64,000 nt of DNA, from positions 124,001-188,000 of the forward strand of contig CAWBTU010000006.1 of NCBI GenBank assembly GCA_963791805.1. Reading direction: 5' to 3'. The notes beneath the pieces are model-generated. The model was not told the origin of the DNA. It searched no databases and saw only the letters and a program-made list of their open reading frames with translations. This DNA is from JACMJL01 sp963791805. GTDB lineage: Bacteria; Bacillota; Clostridia; Clostridiales; Clostridiaceae. Positions 24,783 to 33,887 of this stretch are shown piece by piece; position 1 is the first letter of the stretch; each line of letters begins with the position of its first letter. The position numbers were made by a program, and so were the translations under genes.

Positions 24783-26945
24783 ATGGATACAATTGAAGAA
24801 AGACTTGCCAAGGAACTGAAAATAAACGCAAGTCAGGTTATTAGTGTTATTGAGATGATAGATGAAGGGAATACGGTGCCCTTTATTGCTAGATATAGAA
24901 AAGAAGTAACAGGGGGACTTGATGACATAGTTCTTAGAAATTTAGCTGAAAGACTTACATATTTAAGGAATCTTGATTCTAGAAAAGAAGATGTTATTAG
25001 ACTTATCGAAGAACAGGGTAAATTAACTGAAGAATTAAAAGCAGCAATACTTAAAAGCGAAACCTTAACAGAGGTTGAAGACCTTTATAGACCGTATAAA
25101 GCAAAGAAAAGAACTAGAGCTACTATAGCTGTAGAAAAAGGTTTAGAACCACTTGCACAGACTATTTTCTCTGGTGAATTTAAAGGTGACATAAAGACTT
25201 TTGCAGAGGACTATTTAAATGAAGAAAAAGGTGTAAATACAGTTGAAGATGCAATTGCAGGTGCACAAGATATAATAAGTGAAATGATTTCAGATGAAGC
25301 AGAGTATAGAAAATGGATGAGAAGCCTAGTTCAAAGAGAAGGCATTATGGAAACAAAAGGAAGTAGTGAAGAACCTACACCTTTTGAAATGTATTACGAA
25401 TATAAAGAGGCCGTTCGTAATATTCCGTCTCATAGAATTCTTGCAATAAATAGAGGCGAGAAGGAAAAAGTTTTATCTGTAAAAATCACAATAGAAATGG
25501 ATAAAATTATTTCTTACTTAAACTCTAAATGCTTAAAAGGAAATTCAGAAACAGATAAATATGTGGAAGACAGTGTTAAGGATTCTTTAAAAAGATTGAT
25601 TTATCCATCTATAGAGAGAGAAATCCGATCAGAGCTTAGTGAAAAAGGTGAAGAGGGCGCAATAGGCATTTTTAAAGCCAATCTAAAGTCGCTACTAATG
25701 CAATCACCTATTAAAGGACAAAATGTACTAGGCTACGATCCAGGCTTTAGAACAGGCTGTAAGATAGCAGTACTAGACGACACTGGTAAGCTTCTAGATT
25801 TTGCAACAGTATATGCAACCACTTCTGCAAATGAGTTAGAGAATTCAGTTAAGTCTCTTAAAAACTTAGTTTATAAGCATAATGTTGGAGTTATATCCTT
25901 AGGTAATGGAACAGCTTCACGTGAATCTGAAGAAGTTATTGCTAGAGTAATTAAAGAAGTAAAAGAAGAAAAAGGAATAGAACTTTATTATGTTGTAGTT
26001 TCTGAAGCTGGAGCATCAGTTTACTCCGCTTCAGAACTAGCTTCAAAGGAATATCCTGATATAAATGTTTCTATTAGAGGTGCAATTTCTATAGGAAGAA
26101 GATTACAGGACCCTTTAGCAGAGCTTGTTAAAATAGATCCTAAATCTATAGGAGTTGGACAATATCAGCATGATGTAACACCAAAATATCTAGATGAATC
26201 CTTAAAAGGTGTTGTTGAAGACTGCGTTAACTCTGTAGGAATAGACTTAAACATGGCTACTCCATCTTTGCTTTCGTATGTTTCTGGTATTAATTCTACC
26301 CTAGCACAAAATATTGTTCTTTACAGAGATGAAAATGGCAGATTTAAAAGCAGAAAGGAACTTCTAAAAGTTAAGAGACTTGGCGGCAAAGCCTTTGAGC
26401 AATGTGCTGGTTTCTTAAGGGTTATGGATAGCAAGGATCCACTAGATAATACTTCTGTGCATCCTGAATCCTATGAAGCAGCTAAGGAACTTATAAAGAT
26501 ATTAGGATATACAGTAGAAGATTTAAAGAAAAATAACTTGATAGATATTGATAGTAGAGTTGAAGGTAAAGGAATGGCAACTTTAGCGCAGGAACTAAAT
26601 ATTGGAGTTCCAACCCTAAAGGATATAATAAAAGAAATAAAAAAACCAGGTAGAGATCCAAGAGAAGAACTACCAAAGCCAATCTTTAAAACAGGAGTAA
26701 TAGATATAAAACAGCTTAAACCTGATATGCTTTTAATGGGTACAGTAAGAAATGTTTCTGATTTTGGAGCATTCGTTGATATTGGAGTTCACCAAGATGG
26801 TTTAGTACACATTAGCCAACTAAGTGATAGATTCATTAAACATCCTTTAGACGTAGTTAGTGTTGGAGATGTTGTTGAAGTAAAAGTTATTGAAGTTGAT
26901 GAAAAACGAAAAAGAATATCCTTAACCATGAAAAATCTTCATTAA
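24783..26945 (+). CDS. tex: Tex-family RNA/DNA-binding S1 protein
   Basis: Conserved transcription-associated nucleic-acid-binding protein. From ATG 24783 it has 720 residues and starts MDTIEERLAKELKI; AAAGGAGG lies 8 bp upstream, so the longer in-frame reading from 24729 is rejected. Domains in order are the N-terminal helical HTH region (DEGNTVPFIARYRKE, about 26-40), YqgF/RNase H-like domain (GYDPGFRTGCKIAVLD, about 317-332), helix-hairpin-helix repeats (about 490-560) and C-terminal S1 domain (VSDFGAFVDIGVHQDGLVHI, about 658-677). Full length. Confidence 0.96.
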   Translation: MDTIEERLAKELKINASQVISVIEMIDEGNTVPFIARYRKEVTGGLDDIVLRNLAERLTYLRNLDSRKEDVIRLIEEQGKLTEELKAAILKSETLTEVEDLYRPYKAKKRTRATIAVEKGLEPLAQTIFSGEFKGDIKTFAEDYLNEEKGVNTVEDAIAGAQDIISEMISDEAEYRKWMRSLVQREGIMETKGSSEEPTPFEMYYEYKEAVRNIPSHRILAINRGEKEKVLSVKITIEMDKIISYLNSKCLKGNSETDKYVEDSVKDSLKRLIYPSIEREIRSELSEKGEEGAIGIFKANLKSLLMQSPIKGQNVLGYDPGFRTGCKIAVLDDTGKLLDFATVYATTSANELENSVKSLKNLVYKHNVGVISLGNGTASRESEEVIARVIKEVKEEKGIELYYVVVSEAGASVYSASELASKEYPDINVSIRGAISIGRRLQDPLAELVKIDPKSIGVGQYQHDVTPKYLDESLKGVVEDCVNSVGIDLNMATPSLLSYVSGINSTLAQNIVLYRDENGRFKSRKELLKVKRLGGKAFEQCAGFLRVMDSKDPLDNTSVHPESYEAAKELIKILGYTVEDLKKNNLIDIDSRVEGKGMATLAQELNIGVPTLKDIIKEIKKPGRDPREELPKPIFKTGVIDIKQLKPDMLLMGTVRNVSDFGAFVDIGVHQDGLVHISQLSDRFIKHPLDVVSVGDVVEVKVIEVDEKRKRISLTMKNLH

Positions 26946-26978
26946 GTAAGCACAGTTTTTCAAAATAATACCATCCAT

Positions 26979-27021
26979 AAAACCACTTATTTTAGATAAT
27001 ACTAAGATAAGTGGTTTTCTA
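26979..27021 (+). terminator. Terminator of tex
   Basis: A 17-bp stem with one wobble: AAAACCACTTATTTTAG (26979-26995) with CTAAGATAAGTGGTTTT (27002-27018). It ends just 5 bp before the AAGGAGG of the next gene. Confidence 0.85.
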
Positions 27022-27038
27022 TTAAGGAGGCATTTAAT

Positions 27039-27806
27039 TTGAAAAATAGAAATTTTGCATATTATTATACTTTAGGTATAGCTATAATTTTTCTATCAAT
27101 TTTTGCAATAGGCATAGGAGGAAAAAATCCAGTTGGTCTTAAGAATAAAGCAGTTTTTCAGAGAAATAAGCAGGACTGTGAATGGGGAGAAAAAGATGTG
27201 TACCTTACCTTTGATGATGCCCCTGGAGACAAAGTCACAGAGGAGGTTCTGGACATATTAAAGGAAAAGAAGGTTATGGGTACATTTTTTGTGGTAGGTG
27301 AAAGAATTAGTGGGCGAGAAGATATTATAAAGAGAATTTCAACAGAGGGACATAGTATTGGATTACATAGTTATTCTCATAAAATGAAAAAGATATATTC
27401 AAGTCCTTCAGCCTTTATTGATGAAATGGAAAAAACATCAGATGAAGTATTTAAGGTAAATGGGGTAAGAACAAAGATAATTAGATTTCCTGGTGGGAGC
27501 AAACCTTTTATGACAAATGATTTTCTAGATAAGTTACATGAACAGAATTTTAAGATATACGATTGGAATGTGCCTGTTTCAGATGGAATAAATGCTAAAC
27601 TGTCGCCAGATAAGTTTTATTCTGAAGCAACCAATACACGATGTTTTAAATCACCACTAATTATTTTAATGCATTGTAGTGGTGAGAATGAAAACACAGT
27701 TAAAGCTCTTCCTGATATTATAGAATATTATAAGGAATTAGGATATGATTTTAAGGCTTTAACAAGTGATTGTCCTGAGTATTACTTTAAAGTTAAGAGA
27801 AATTAA
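27039..27806 (+). CDS. Polysaccharide deacetylase (NodB domain), membrane-anchored
   Basis: Probable de-N-acetylase of peptidoglycan or another surface glycan (CE4). The 255 residues have one N-terminal membrane segment (about 8-26) then NodB motifs: MT1 TFDDAPG with both metal/catalytic Asp (about 57-63), MT2 HSYSHK (the two zinc His), MT3 RFPGGSKPF, and MT5 IILMHCSGEN (about 207-216, catalytic His). Pro replaces the more common G-P-H order in MT1, as in PdaA/PdaC-type spore and wall enzymes. Start TTG, 8 bp after AAGGAGG. Its substrate cannot be told from sequence. Confidence 0.9.
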   Translation: MKNRNFAYYYTLGIAIIFLSIFAIGIGGKNPVGLKNKAVFQRNKQDCEWGEKDVYLTFDDAPGDKVTEEVLDILKEKKVMGTFFVVGERISGREDIIKRISTEGHSIGLHSYSHKMKKIYSSPSAFIDEMEKTSDEVFKVNGVRTKIIRFPGGSKPFMTNDFLDKLHEQNFKIYDWNVPVSDGINAKLSPDKFYSEATNTRCFKSPLIILMHCSGENENTVKALPDIIEYYKELGYDFKALTSDCPEYYFKVKRN

Positions 27807-27810
27807 AAAA

Positions 27811-28257
27811 CTAATGAAGGTGTTTCCACATTATTAAGCAATCTTCTTTATTATCAAGGTAGAAACCTTTTCGCTCACCTTCAACAGTAAAGTTAAACTT
27901 AGTATATAGTTTTTGTGCATTAATATTTGATTTTCTAACTTCAAGGGTTATAGAATTTATGTTTTCCTTTAAACTGAGCTTAATTAAATTCTCCAGCAAT
28001 ATGCTACCTATCCCTAAATTCCTATAATCAGGATGAATTGCAATATTCGTAATTTGAGCTTCATCTAAAACAAACCACATTCCACCGAAGCCAACAACTT
28101 TATCTTCTTTTAGAGCAACAAGATAGCGGGCACTAGGATTAGATAATTCGGCTAGCATAGACTGTTCACTCCAAGGGGTATGAAAACTTAGAATATCAAT
28201 TTGGTGGACTGCTTCAATATGAATTTCTCTCATAGGAGTGCAGTTTATACTATTCAT
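27811..28257 (-). CDS. rimI: Ribosomal protein S18-alanine N-acetyltransferase
   Basis: GNAT acetyltransferase of 148 residues. The acetyl-CoA loop is HPDYRNLGIGSILLENLI (about 78-95, R-x-x-G-x-G-type), followed by ITLEVRKSNINAQKLYTKFNF and KGFYLDNKEDCLIMWK, the RimI signature. It is last in the operon tsaE-tsaB-rimI, overlapping tsaB by 8 bp, a nearly universal Firmicutes order. Its true acceptor may be broader than S18. It is convergent with the deacetylase gene, with only 4 bp between stop codons and no clear terminator. Confidence 0.93.
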   Translation of the reverse strand: MNSINCTPMREIHIEAVHQIDILSFHTPWSEQSMLAELSNPSARYLVALKEDKVVGFGGMWFVLDEAQITNIAIHPDYRNLGIGSILLENLIKLSLKENINSITLEVRKSNINAQKLYTKFNFTVEGERKGFYLDNKEDCLIMWKHLH

Positions 28258-28963
28258 TATTTTCTAGACCTACCTTTTTCTCATATTCTCTTTCAGCTTG
28301 AGATTTTCTTAAATAAACAGGTGCAAAACTGTTAACATCATCCTGAAGACCTAGAGCTAAGGAAGAGAAACCTAGTTCACCTAAGGAAGCAGCTCGAGCT
28401 AAGTTAAGATGCGTAGGAGCAAATTGAACCAATGGTAAATCAGACAATAGTTTCCCTCTGTATATATGTACAGCATCTCCTATAAAAGTAGCTTGCGTAT
28501 TCTCTTTTTTAATCATATCAATAAGTTCATCCATAGAAATAGCCATATAATCACTGATTCTCACAAGAGCCGCTCCATTAAATTTATACAGAGCTGTATA
28601 AACATTACCTCTTAAAGCATCAATTATGGGACATATTATTCCTGAAGTAAAAGCCATATTGTAAGCAAGACCGTCTAAAGAAGATACACCAATAAAAGGT
28701 TTATTAGTTCCATGACTCAAGCCTTTTACAGTAGCAATACCAATCCTTAAACCTGTAAAGGACCCAGGACCTTTTGAAACCACAAACCCATCTACATCAC
28801 TAATGGTGAGACCAACATTTTTAAGCAATTGATCTACCATTTCCATTAGAATAACTGAATGCTGTTTTTTATAATTAAAGTTAATATCCCCAAGTAGTTT
28901 GCCATCATTAAGAACGGCACAAGATGCTGATTCTGTAGCAGAATCGATGCTAAGCACAATCAT
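28250..28963 (-). CDS. tsaB: tRNA t6A threonylcarbamoyltransferase subunit TsaB
   Basis: Non-catalytic partner of TsaD in making t6A37 on ANN-decoding tRNAs. The 237-residue ASKHA-fold protein opens with MIVLSIDSATESASCAV and shows KGPGSFTGLRIGIATVKGL (about 65-83), the family fingerprint. Start ATG overlaps the tsaE stop (ATGA), and AAAGGAG precedes it. The C-terminus ends FAPVYLRKSQAEREYEKK, as expected. tsaD itself is not in this window. Confidence 0.95.
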   Translation of the reverse strand: MIVLSIDSATESASCAVLNDGKLLGDINFNYKKQHSVILMEMVDQLLKNVGLTISDVDGFVVSKGPGSFTGLRIGIATVKGLSHGTNKPFIGVSSLDGLAYNMAFTSGIICPIIDALRGNVYTALYKFNGAALVRISDYMAISMDELIDMIKKENTQATFIGDAVHIYRGKLLSDLPLVQFAPTHLNLARAASLGELGFSSLALGLQDDVNSFAPVYLRKSQAEREYEKKVGLENNE

Positions 28964-29418
28964 ATATTTATCTCCTTTATATAGTTATATCTTTCACCAG
29001 TATAGTCTATATGAATTTTTCTAAAATTATCGCCCAAAGCAGGCTGTTTTTCAATATGTATTCTTAAACTTTCAGTTGGTATTAATTCTTCAATATAATT
29101 AGCCCATTCAATAATACTTACTGCAGAACTAAAAATATATTCATCAAAACCAATAGCATTTATTTCATCAGGATCATCAACTCTATATACATCAAAGTGA
29201 TTAAGCTTTAATCTTCCATCATATTCATTTACTATTGTAAAAGTTGGGCTAGTTATGTTTTCCAAAATCTTTAGTCCTTTAGCAAAGCCTTTTACAAAAT
29301 GAGTTTTACCAGTACCCAAATCACCTGTAAGACAAACTATATCTCCACTATTAACTAATGAACCTATTCTTTCCCCTAAAGCCATAGTGCTTTCAACTCC
29401 ATTTACTGTAACTTCCAT
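28960..29418 (-). CDS. tsaE: tRNA t6A biosynthesis ATPase TsaE
   Basis: P-loop ATPase that resets the TsaBD complex in t6A synthesis. Walker A is LTGDLGTGKTHFVKG (about 31-45), followed by ITSPTFTIVNEY and the HFDVYRVD motif. I choose ATG 29418 (152 residues, MEVTVNG) because AAGAGGTG is 6 bp upstream; the GTG three codons earlier lies inside that site. First gene of the tsaE-tsaB-rimI operon, 134 bp from the divergent ZnuA-like gene. Confidence 0.95.
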   Translation of the reverse strand: MEVTVNGVESTMALGERIGSLVNSGDIVCLTGDLGTGKTHFVKGFAKGLKILENITSPTFTIVNEYDGRLKLNHFDVYRVDDPDEINAIGFDEYIFSSAVSIIEWANYIEELIPTESLRIHIEKQPALGDNFRKIHIDYTGERYNYIKEINI

Positions 29419-29552
29419 ATTATTCACCTCTTAATAACATATATTCTATATTAAAATTGAAAAAAAGAAAAGAAGCCTAATTATTTTAAATTTGCTTTAT
29501 TTACCTACTTTATATAAAATATATAGTAAGATACAGGTAAGAGGTGAACTAA

Positions 29553-30488
29553 TTGAAGAAAACTTTAATTGTTTTAATAATTATAAGTATGGTAATTATA
29601 ATTTTTGTTGGTTGTGATTCAAAATCAATTATACCATCTGCAAATAATAAAAAGGTGCAGGATAAGGGATTAAAAATCATGACTACAAATTATTTATTAT
29701 ATGGAATGACAAATTCTATAGTAAAAGATATAAACACAGTAGAATTTATGTTTAAAGAACAGCAAGACCAATGGAATTTTACGTTTACAGATGATAGTGT
29801 GAATAATGTAAGTAAAAAAGATATATTTATATATACTGGTGGTAGTTTCGAACCATGGATTGGTGATTTTGTTGGCTCTTTAAATAAAAGTAGAGTAACA
29901 ATTTTAGATGTTACCCGAGGAACAAAGATAATTTCTAGGAATGAACCAGTGAAATTCGTTTATAAAAACAAAGAACAACAGGTTAGCGACAATCCATATT
30001 ATTGGCTAGATGTAAGTAAATATAAAACTGCTATTTTTAATATTGCAAAGTCCATTGAGGACAAAGATCCCAAAAATAAAAGCTACTATGAAAAGAATTT
30101 CCATGCTAACATTAAGGAAGTTAATAGTTATGACAAGAAATTAAAGGCAATTCATAAAGAATTAAAAGACTATACATTTGTAGTACAAGGCGACGATTTA
30201 GACTATCTCACCAGGTATTTAGGGCTTAAGATAATAAAGATACCAAAAGCTTTTGATTATCAAACAGAAAGTAAGGATATGATTAAGAATATAGAAGTAA
30301 AGGCATATGATCAAAATAAGCTTGTGTTTTTATATGACAATGACAAAAGCTTAAAGGATAATGAAATATTTATAAAAGAATTTAAAATGCAGTTAAGTAA
30401 GATATGTGTATACGAGTACCAGAAGAACTATATTGACATTCTAAAAGCTAACTGTGAAAGTTTGGGAAAAATACAGACTACAAAATAA
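29553..30488 (+). CDS. ZnuA-like lipoprotein lacking the usual metal-binding histidines
   Basis: A 311-residue cluster A-I substrate-binding-like lipoprotein: signal segment (about 4-19) and lipobox FVGC. The fold landmarks of zinc/manganese binding proteins are recognisable: KKDIFIYTGGSFEPWIGDF (about 92-110), DNPYYWLDVSKY (about 149-160) and FVVQGDDLDYLTRYLGLKII (about 210-229). At each site the usual His ligand is replaced: D-P-H-x-Y-E reads DQWNFTF, D-P-H-x-W-L-D reads NPYYWLD, and the third His position is Q/G. No His-rich loop and no permease or ATPase genes are nearby. Substrate unknown; it may bind another ligand. Start TTG after AAGAGGTG. Confidence 0.68.
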   Translation: MKKTLIVLIIISMVIIIFVGCDSKSIIPSANNKKVQDKGLKIMTTNYLLYGMTNSIVKDINTVEFMFKEQQDQWNFTFTDDSVNNVSKKDIFIYTGGSFEPWIGDFVGSLNKSRVTILDVTRGTKIISRNEPVKFVYKNKEQQVSDNPYYWLDVSKYKTAIFNIAKSIEDKDPKNKSYYEKNFHANIKEVNSYDKKLKAIHKELKDYTFVVQGDDLDYLTRYLGLKIIKIPKAFDYQTESKDMIKNIEVKAYDQNKLVFLYDNDKSLKDNEIFIKEFKMQLSKICVYEYQKNYIDILKANCESLGKIQTTK

Positions 30489-30591
30489 ACAAATTCAGAT
30501 ACTTATATTGACTTTAAGTGTTGAAAACACTATACTTAGGGGGGACTTTGATGTATAATTATGTTATAACTTGAGGAGAGGTGGAGTCAAA

Positions 30592-31218
30592 ATGTATGTA
30601 AATAATATAATGGTTTATAAAGACAGCCTTACTACAGTAACCCCAGAGGATAGCGCACAGTTTGCATTAGATTTAATACAGAAAAATAATTTTCTATCCA
30701 TACCAATAGTTGAAAAAAATAAATTTTATGGATTAATATCCAAGGAAGTAATATTTGAACATTGTTATAAAGAAAGTAAAGAGAAAAATCAATTAGTTTC
30801 CGTTTCAGAGTTTAAAGTTAGTGATGTTATGGTTACTGATTTGCCAGTAGCTCATCATTCAGATTTAATTGAAAGTGCTGCGCACCAACTATATGTTAAC
30901 AAGACACCTTTTGTAGCTGTACTTGATGAAAATGATGATTTTAAAGGAATAATAACTCATAAATCAATTTTTAAAGAGTTTACTGAAATCCTTGGATTTA
31001 ATAAAGGCAAAAGAATTGCAGTTACAGCCTATGATATTCCAGGTCAGATTTTGAAACTTATCAAGATAATAACAGAAAATAAAGGTGATATTATAAGTTG
31101 TGTAGTTGAAGACCCTAAAAGTCGCTTAGCAGTAAAAGAGATCGTTCTTAGGGTAGAGACAGAGAATTACGACCACATAGTACATAAAATTACCAGTGCA
31201 GGATTTAAACTTCAATAG
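30592..31218 (+). CDS. CBS-domain pair protein with ACT-like C-terminus (AcuB-like)
   Basis: A cytoplasmic 208-residue protein. Two CBS domains are seen (about 1-60, MYVNNIMVYKDSLTTVTPEDSA onward in the first; VSDVMVTDLPVAHHSDLIES and GIITHKSIF in the second, about 75-130), then an ACT-like region (RIAVTAYDIPGQILKLIKII, about 139-158). This architecture resembles AcuB-type proteins that sense adenine nucleotides. Start ATG 30592 is placed after GAGGTGGAG; an in-frame TTG at 30571 lacks a site. Target enzyme unknown. Confidence 0.83.
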   Translation: MYVNNIMVYKDSLTTVTPEDSAQFALDLIQKNNFLSIPIVEKNKFYGLISKEVIFEHCYKESKEKNQLVSVSEFKVSDVMVTDLPVAHHSDLIESAAHQLYVNKTPFVAVLDENDDFKGIITHKSIFKEFTEILGFNKGKRIAVTAYDIPGQILKLIKIITENKGDIISCVVEDPKSRLAVKEIVLRVETENYDHIVHKITSAGFKLQ

Positions 31219-31224
31219 TTTTAT

Positions 31225-31262
31225 AAAAGTCATACAATCTTTTGTATGACTTTTGATTTTCT
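31225..31262 (+). terminator. Terminator of the CBS gene
   Basis: AAAAGTCATACAA (31225-31237) pairs with TTGTATGACTTTT (31242-31254), then GATTTTCTT. Confidence 0.85.
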
Positions 31263-31264
31263 TA

Positions 31265-31293
31265 TTGCATGAACCGAATTAATATGATACAAT
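31265..31293 (+). promoter_or_regulatory. Promoter of tRNA-Trp
   Basis: TTGCAT (31265-31270), a 17-bp spacer and TACAAT (31288-31293), 15 bp before the mature tRNA. Confidence 0.7.
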
Positions 31294-31307
31294 ACTTCTT
31301 GTGTCGT

Positions 31308-31383
31308 AGGGGTATAGCTCAATTGGTAGAGTGCCGGTCTCCAAAACCGTAGGTCGTAGGTTCGAGACCTACTACCCCTGCCA
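31308..31383 (+). tRNA. tRNA-Trp (anticodon CCA)
   Basis: Acceptor AGGGGTA pairs with TACCCCT; anticodon loop CTCCAAA gives CCA; T-arm GGTTCGAGACC; encoded 3' GCCA. It sits at the integrase end of a prophage remnant and is the likely attachment site. Confidence 0.97.
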
Positions 31384-31390
31384 GACCTAA

Positions 31391-31428
31391 GTGAGTAGTT
31401 TCAATTGATTGAAGCTACTCACTTTTTT
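31391..31428 (+). terminator. Terminator of tRNA-Trp
   Basis: A 15-bp stem, GTGAGTAGTTTCAAT (31391-31405) with ATTGAAGCTACTCAC (31408-31422), one wobble, then TTTTTTATTTC. Confidence 0.9.
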
Positions 31429-31534
31429 ATTTCAAATTTTGAAAATATTAAAATGGGCTTTATTTGGGCTTTACTCGCACAAAAATTTAATGAGAGGTAC
31501 AATAAATTACGATAAAATACAGCAGGGTTTAATA

Positions 31535-32989
31535 TCAACCCTGCTGTTTATTTTGCTCTTTTTTATTAAATAGATTTTCTAATTTATTTGAAGCTTCCAT
31601 GTCTGCCTTTTTCAAACTGTGAGCATATATATCGCTAGTAGTGGATGGTTTAGAATGTCCTAACCGCTTCGATACTGTTACTACATCACTACCTTCACTA
31701 ATTAATAAAGTAGCATTTGTATGTCTTAATCCATGGAAATTAACATTTTTAATTAAATATTTCTGCTTATCCTTTTGTTCAATTGTAGCATCATTCATTA
31801 TTTTGTTATTATGTTTTTTTATGAATTTTGTAAACCATTTGCTTGGGGTAGTTGGGAATATTGGAGAGCCTGAACGTGTTGTAAAGATTCTAGTACATTT
31901 ATCATCCCATAAGTTATCTAGCGTTGATTTTTCTCCATTCTGCCATAGCTTATATTCTCGGAGAACTTTAATTGCGGCATTTGATAGTGATATAACTCTA
32001 TTACTACTTTCATTTTTGGTTTCTTTAGTGAATACCCCTTCGCCGGATACATATTGAGAAGCTTGTTGTATTTTTAAAATATTGTTATCCATATCTAAGT
32101 CAGACCATTCAAGACCTGCTAATTCACCTAAGCGCATGCCACCGTACAATGACAAATAAATCATGGCTTTATATTTAATTGGTTCATCTTCAAGCAATTG
32201 AAATATATAGTCTATTTGGTCGCTATCAAAATGACGTGCTTCTTTTTTTACTACCTTGGGAGCCTTTACACGGGATGCAGGATTATTGATTATAAAGCCC
32301 CACTGAACAGCACAATTTAGTATAGTAGAAATTAATCTATGGTGATGAAGTATTGTTGTATCTGACAAGGTATTATTTGTTTTCTCAACGATATCAAATA
32401 ATTCACTAACCTTAATTCCAGTTATTTCACTGAGCTTTTTAGCTGTAGAGGGAATGATATTTTCATGACGTTTTATTTTAATTATGGAACGTGAGGGTAT
32501 AATTTCTTTTATTAGAGGATCATCAATAGAAATATTGTTTTTTGAAAGAATTTCTATAATATTTTCTTTCGAGGTATATTTGTAATCACAGCGAATACCA
32601 TTCTCACGAAGATTATTATAAAACTCATTAAGGTGTGTTGGTTGAAGCTTATTTAATTTAATATGTCCTAGGGATGGAATAACACGTGAATTTAATATTT
32701 CTTTATAACGGTGCAGTGTTTTGGGAGCAAGATTTGGCTCAGCATAATCCTTTATCCACTTATTAATAAATGTTTCAAAGGATACTTTACCAGCGTCTAA
32801 AAATATGCCGCTGCTTACTTCTTCCTTGAATAATATAAATTGTTTTTTAGCTTCTGCTTCCCTTTTCTTAATAGGAATAACTGATAAATCAATATTCTTA
32901 CGTTTAACTATCTGTTTACCTTCTGTATCATATCCACATGATACAGTTAATCTGTAAGAGCTTTCACCACGTTTTTCTATAGCTGACAT
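31535..32989 (-). CDS. int: Phage tyrosine integrase with an Xre-like insert
   Basis: Site-specific recombinase for integration at the tRNA-Trp gene. The 484 residues comprise an N-terminal arm-binding region, core-binding SAM-like domain (about 66-135), an insert (about 138-210) and the catalytic domain with Arg in YGGMRLGELAGLEW, HGLRHTNATLL (H-x-x-R), LGHSKPSTT and the nucleophile in DIYAHS. The insert reads like a Cro/CI helix-turn-helix (ILSKNNIS..., RSIIKIKRHENIIPSTAKKL, ITGIKVSELFDI). AGGAGGTG precedes the ATG. Downstream of the repressor gene on the same strand, so probably co-transcribed. Confidence 0.93.
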   Translation of the reverse strand: MSAIEKRGESSYRLTVSCGYDTEGKQIVKRKNIDLSVIPIKKREAEAKKQFILFKEEVSSGIFLDAGKVSFETFINKWIKDYAEPNLAPKTLHRYKEILNSRVIPSLGHIKLNKLQPTHLNEFYNNLRENGIRCDYKYTSKENIIEILSKNNISIDDPLIKEIIPSRSIIKIKRHENIIPSTAKKLSEITGIKVSELFDIVEKTNNTLSDTTILHHHRLISTILNCAVQWGFIINNPASRVKAPKVVKKEARHFDSDQIDYIFQLLEDEPIKYKAMIYLSLYGGMRLGELAGLEWSDLDMDNNILKIQQASQYVSGEGVFTKETKNESSNRVISLSNAAIKVLREYKLWQNGEKSTLDNLWDDKCTRIFTTRSGSPIFPTTPSKWFTKFIKKHNNKIMNDATIEQKDKQKYLIKNVNFHGLRHTNATLLISEGSDVVTVSKRLGHSKPSTTSDIYAHSLKKADMEASNKLENLFNKKEQNKQQG

Positions 32990-33039
32990 CAGCGCACCTC
33001 CTGGTTATTATGCAAATTAATAATGCAAAAAAACAAGAT

Positions 33040-33870
33040 TTAGTTACTTTCACTTGAACTAGCTGCTTTAGCTTTTAATTTATACAACTCAAATTCCATT
33101 AAGGAATCAATATTTTTAATAATTTCATTAGTTGTTTCCGTATCTATATGAATATTTGATTTGGCAGCTAATTCTATAATTTTTAATTCTAGGTATCTAT
33201 AGTATTGGCTATTATTGTGATTCTTATGTTCGCTATTTTGATTATCTGATAAAAATTCACTAAAATGTCCAATCTCTTTATTTAGTTCATTGTTAGTACT
33301 TCTAAGAAATTCGCTAATTACTTTCTTTATTTCAGCTTCAACAGCAATATTATCGTAAAAAATGTTTAGACATAATTTTCGAAAATTAAAATTATCTAGC
33401 TCGCTATAATAAGCTAGTAATTTTCTTATATGGCTAATAGGAAGGTCCTTTGTTTTATCAAAGGTATCATTGATAACTTGGTCATAAATAAATGAACCGT
33501 TACTATCCTTAATGTAAATTGCTTTTTTAATTTTAAAATCGTCAAAGTCCTGATAATTTATTTCTAATTTATCAGATAGAACTTGAAATATATCATGAGG
33601 TATTGAATCTTTAGATTTAGCGATGCAAGCTTTTTCTATATCACATATTAGTCGGTATGAAAATGATTCGTTATTATTATCCTCTAAAAAAGAGGAAACT
33701 TGTACATCAAATAAGGTTGCTATTTTATTGATTGTATCAATTGAAGGAGTGGCCATACCGCTTTCAATTTTTGAAATCAGCTGTCCAGACATTTCTATTC
33801 TTCGGCCAAGCTCTCTTTGACTAATCCCTAATTTTTCTCTGTTTTCCTTAATTTTTTCACCTATGTTCAT
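33040..33870 (-). CDS. CI-type phage repressor (Xre family)
   Basis: A 276-residue regulator with an N-terminal helix-turn-helix (IKENREKLGISQRELGRRIEMSGQLISKIESG split over residues 8-39) and a long helical C-terminal region without the S24 LexA-type peptidase motifs, so RecA-stimulated self-cleavage is not expected. Its position at the divergent promoter pair facing a small Cro-like gene makes it the lysogeny repressor. GAGGTGATT precedes ATG. The integrase gene follows 50 bp downstream. Confidence 0.85.
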   Translation of the reverse strand: MNIGEKIKENREKLGISQRELGRRIEMSGQLISKIESGMATPSIDTINKIATLFDVQVSSFLEDNNNESFSYRLICDIEKACIAKSKDSIPHDIFQVLSDKLEINYQDFDDFKIKKAIYIKDSNGSFIYDQVINDTFDKTKDLPISHIRKLLAYYSELDNFNFRKLCLNIFYDNIAVEAEIKKVISEFLRSTNNELNKEIGHFSEFLSDNQNSEHKNHNNSQYYRYLELKIIELAAKSNIHIDTETTNEIIKNIDSLMEFELYKLKAKAASSSESN

Positions 33871-33887
33871 TTAATCACCTCAAGAAC

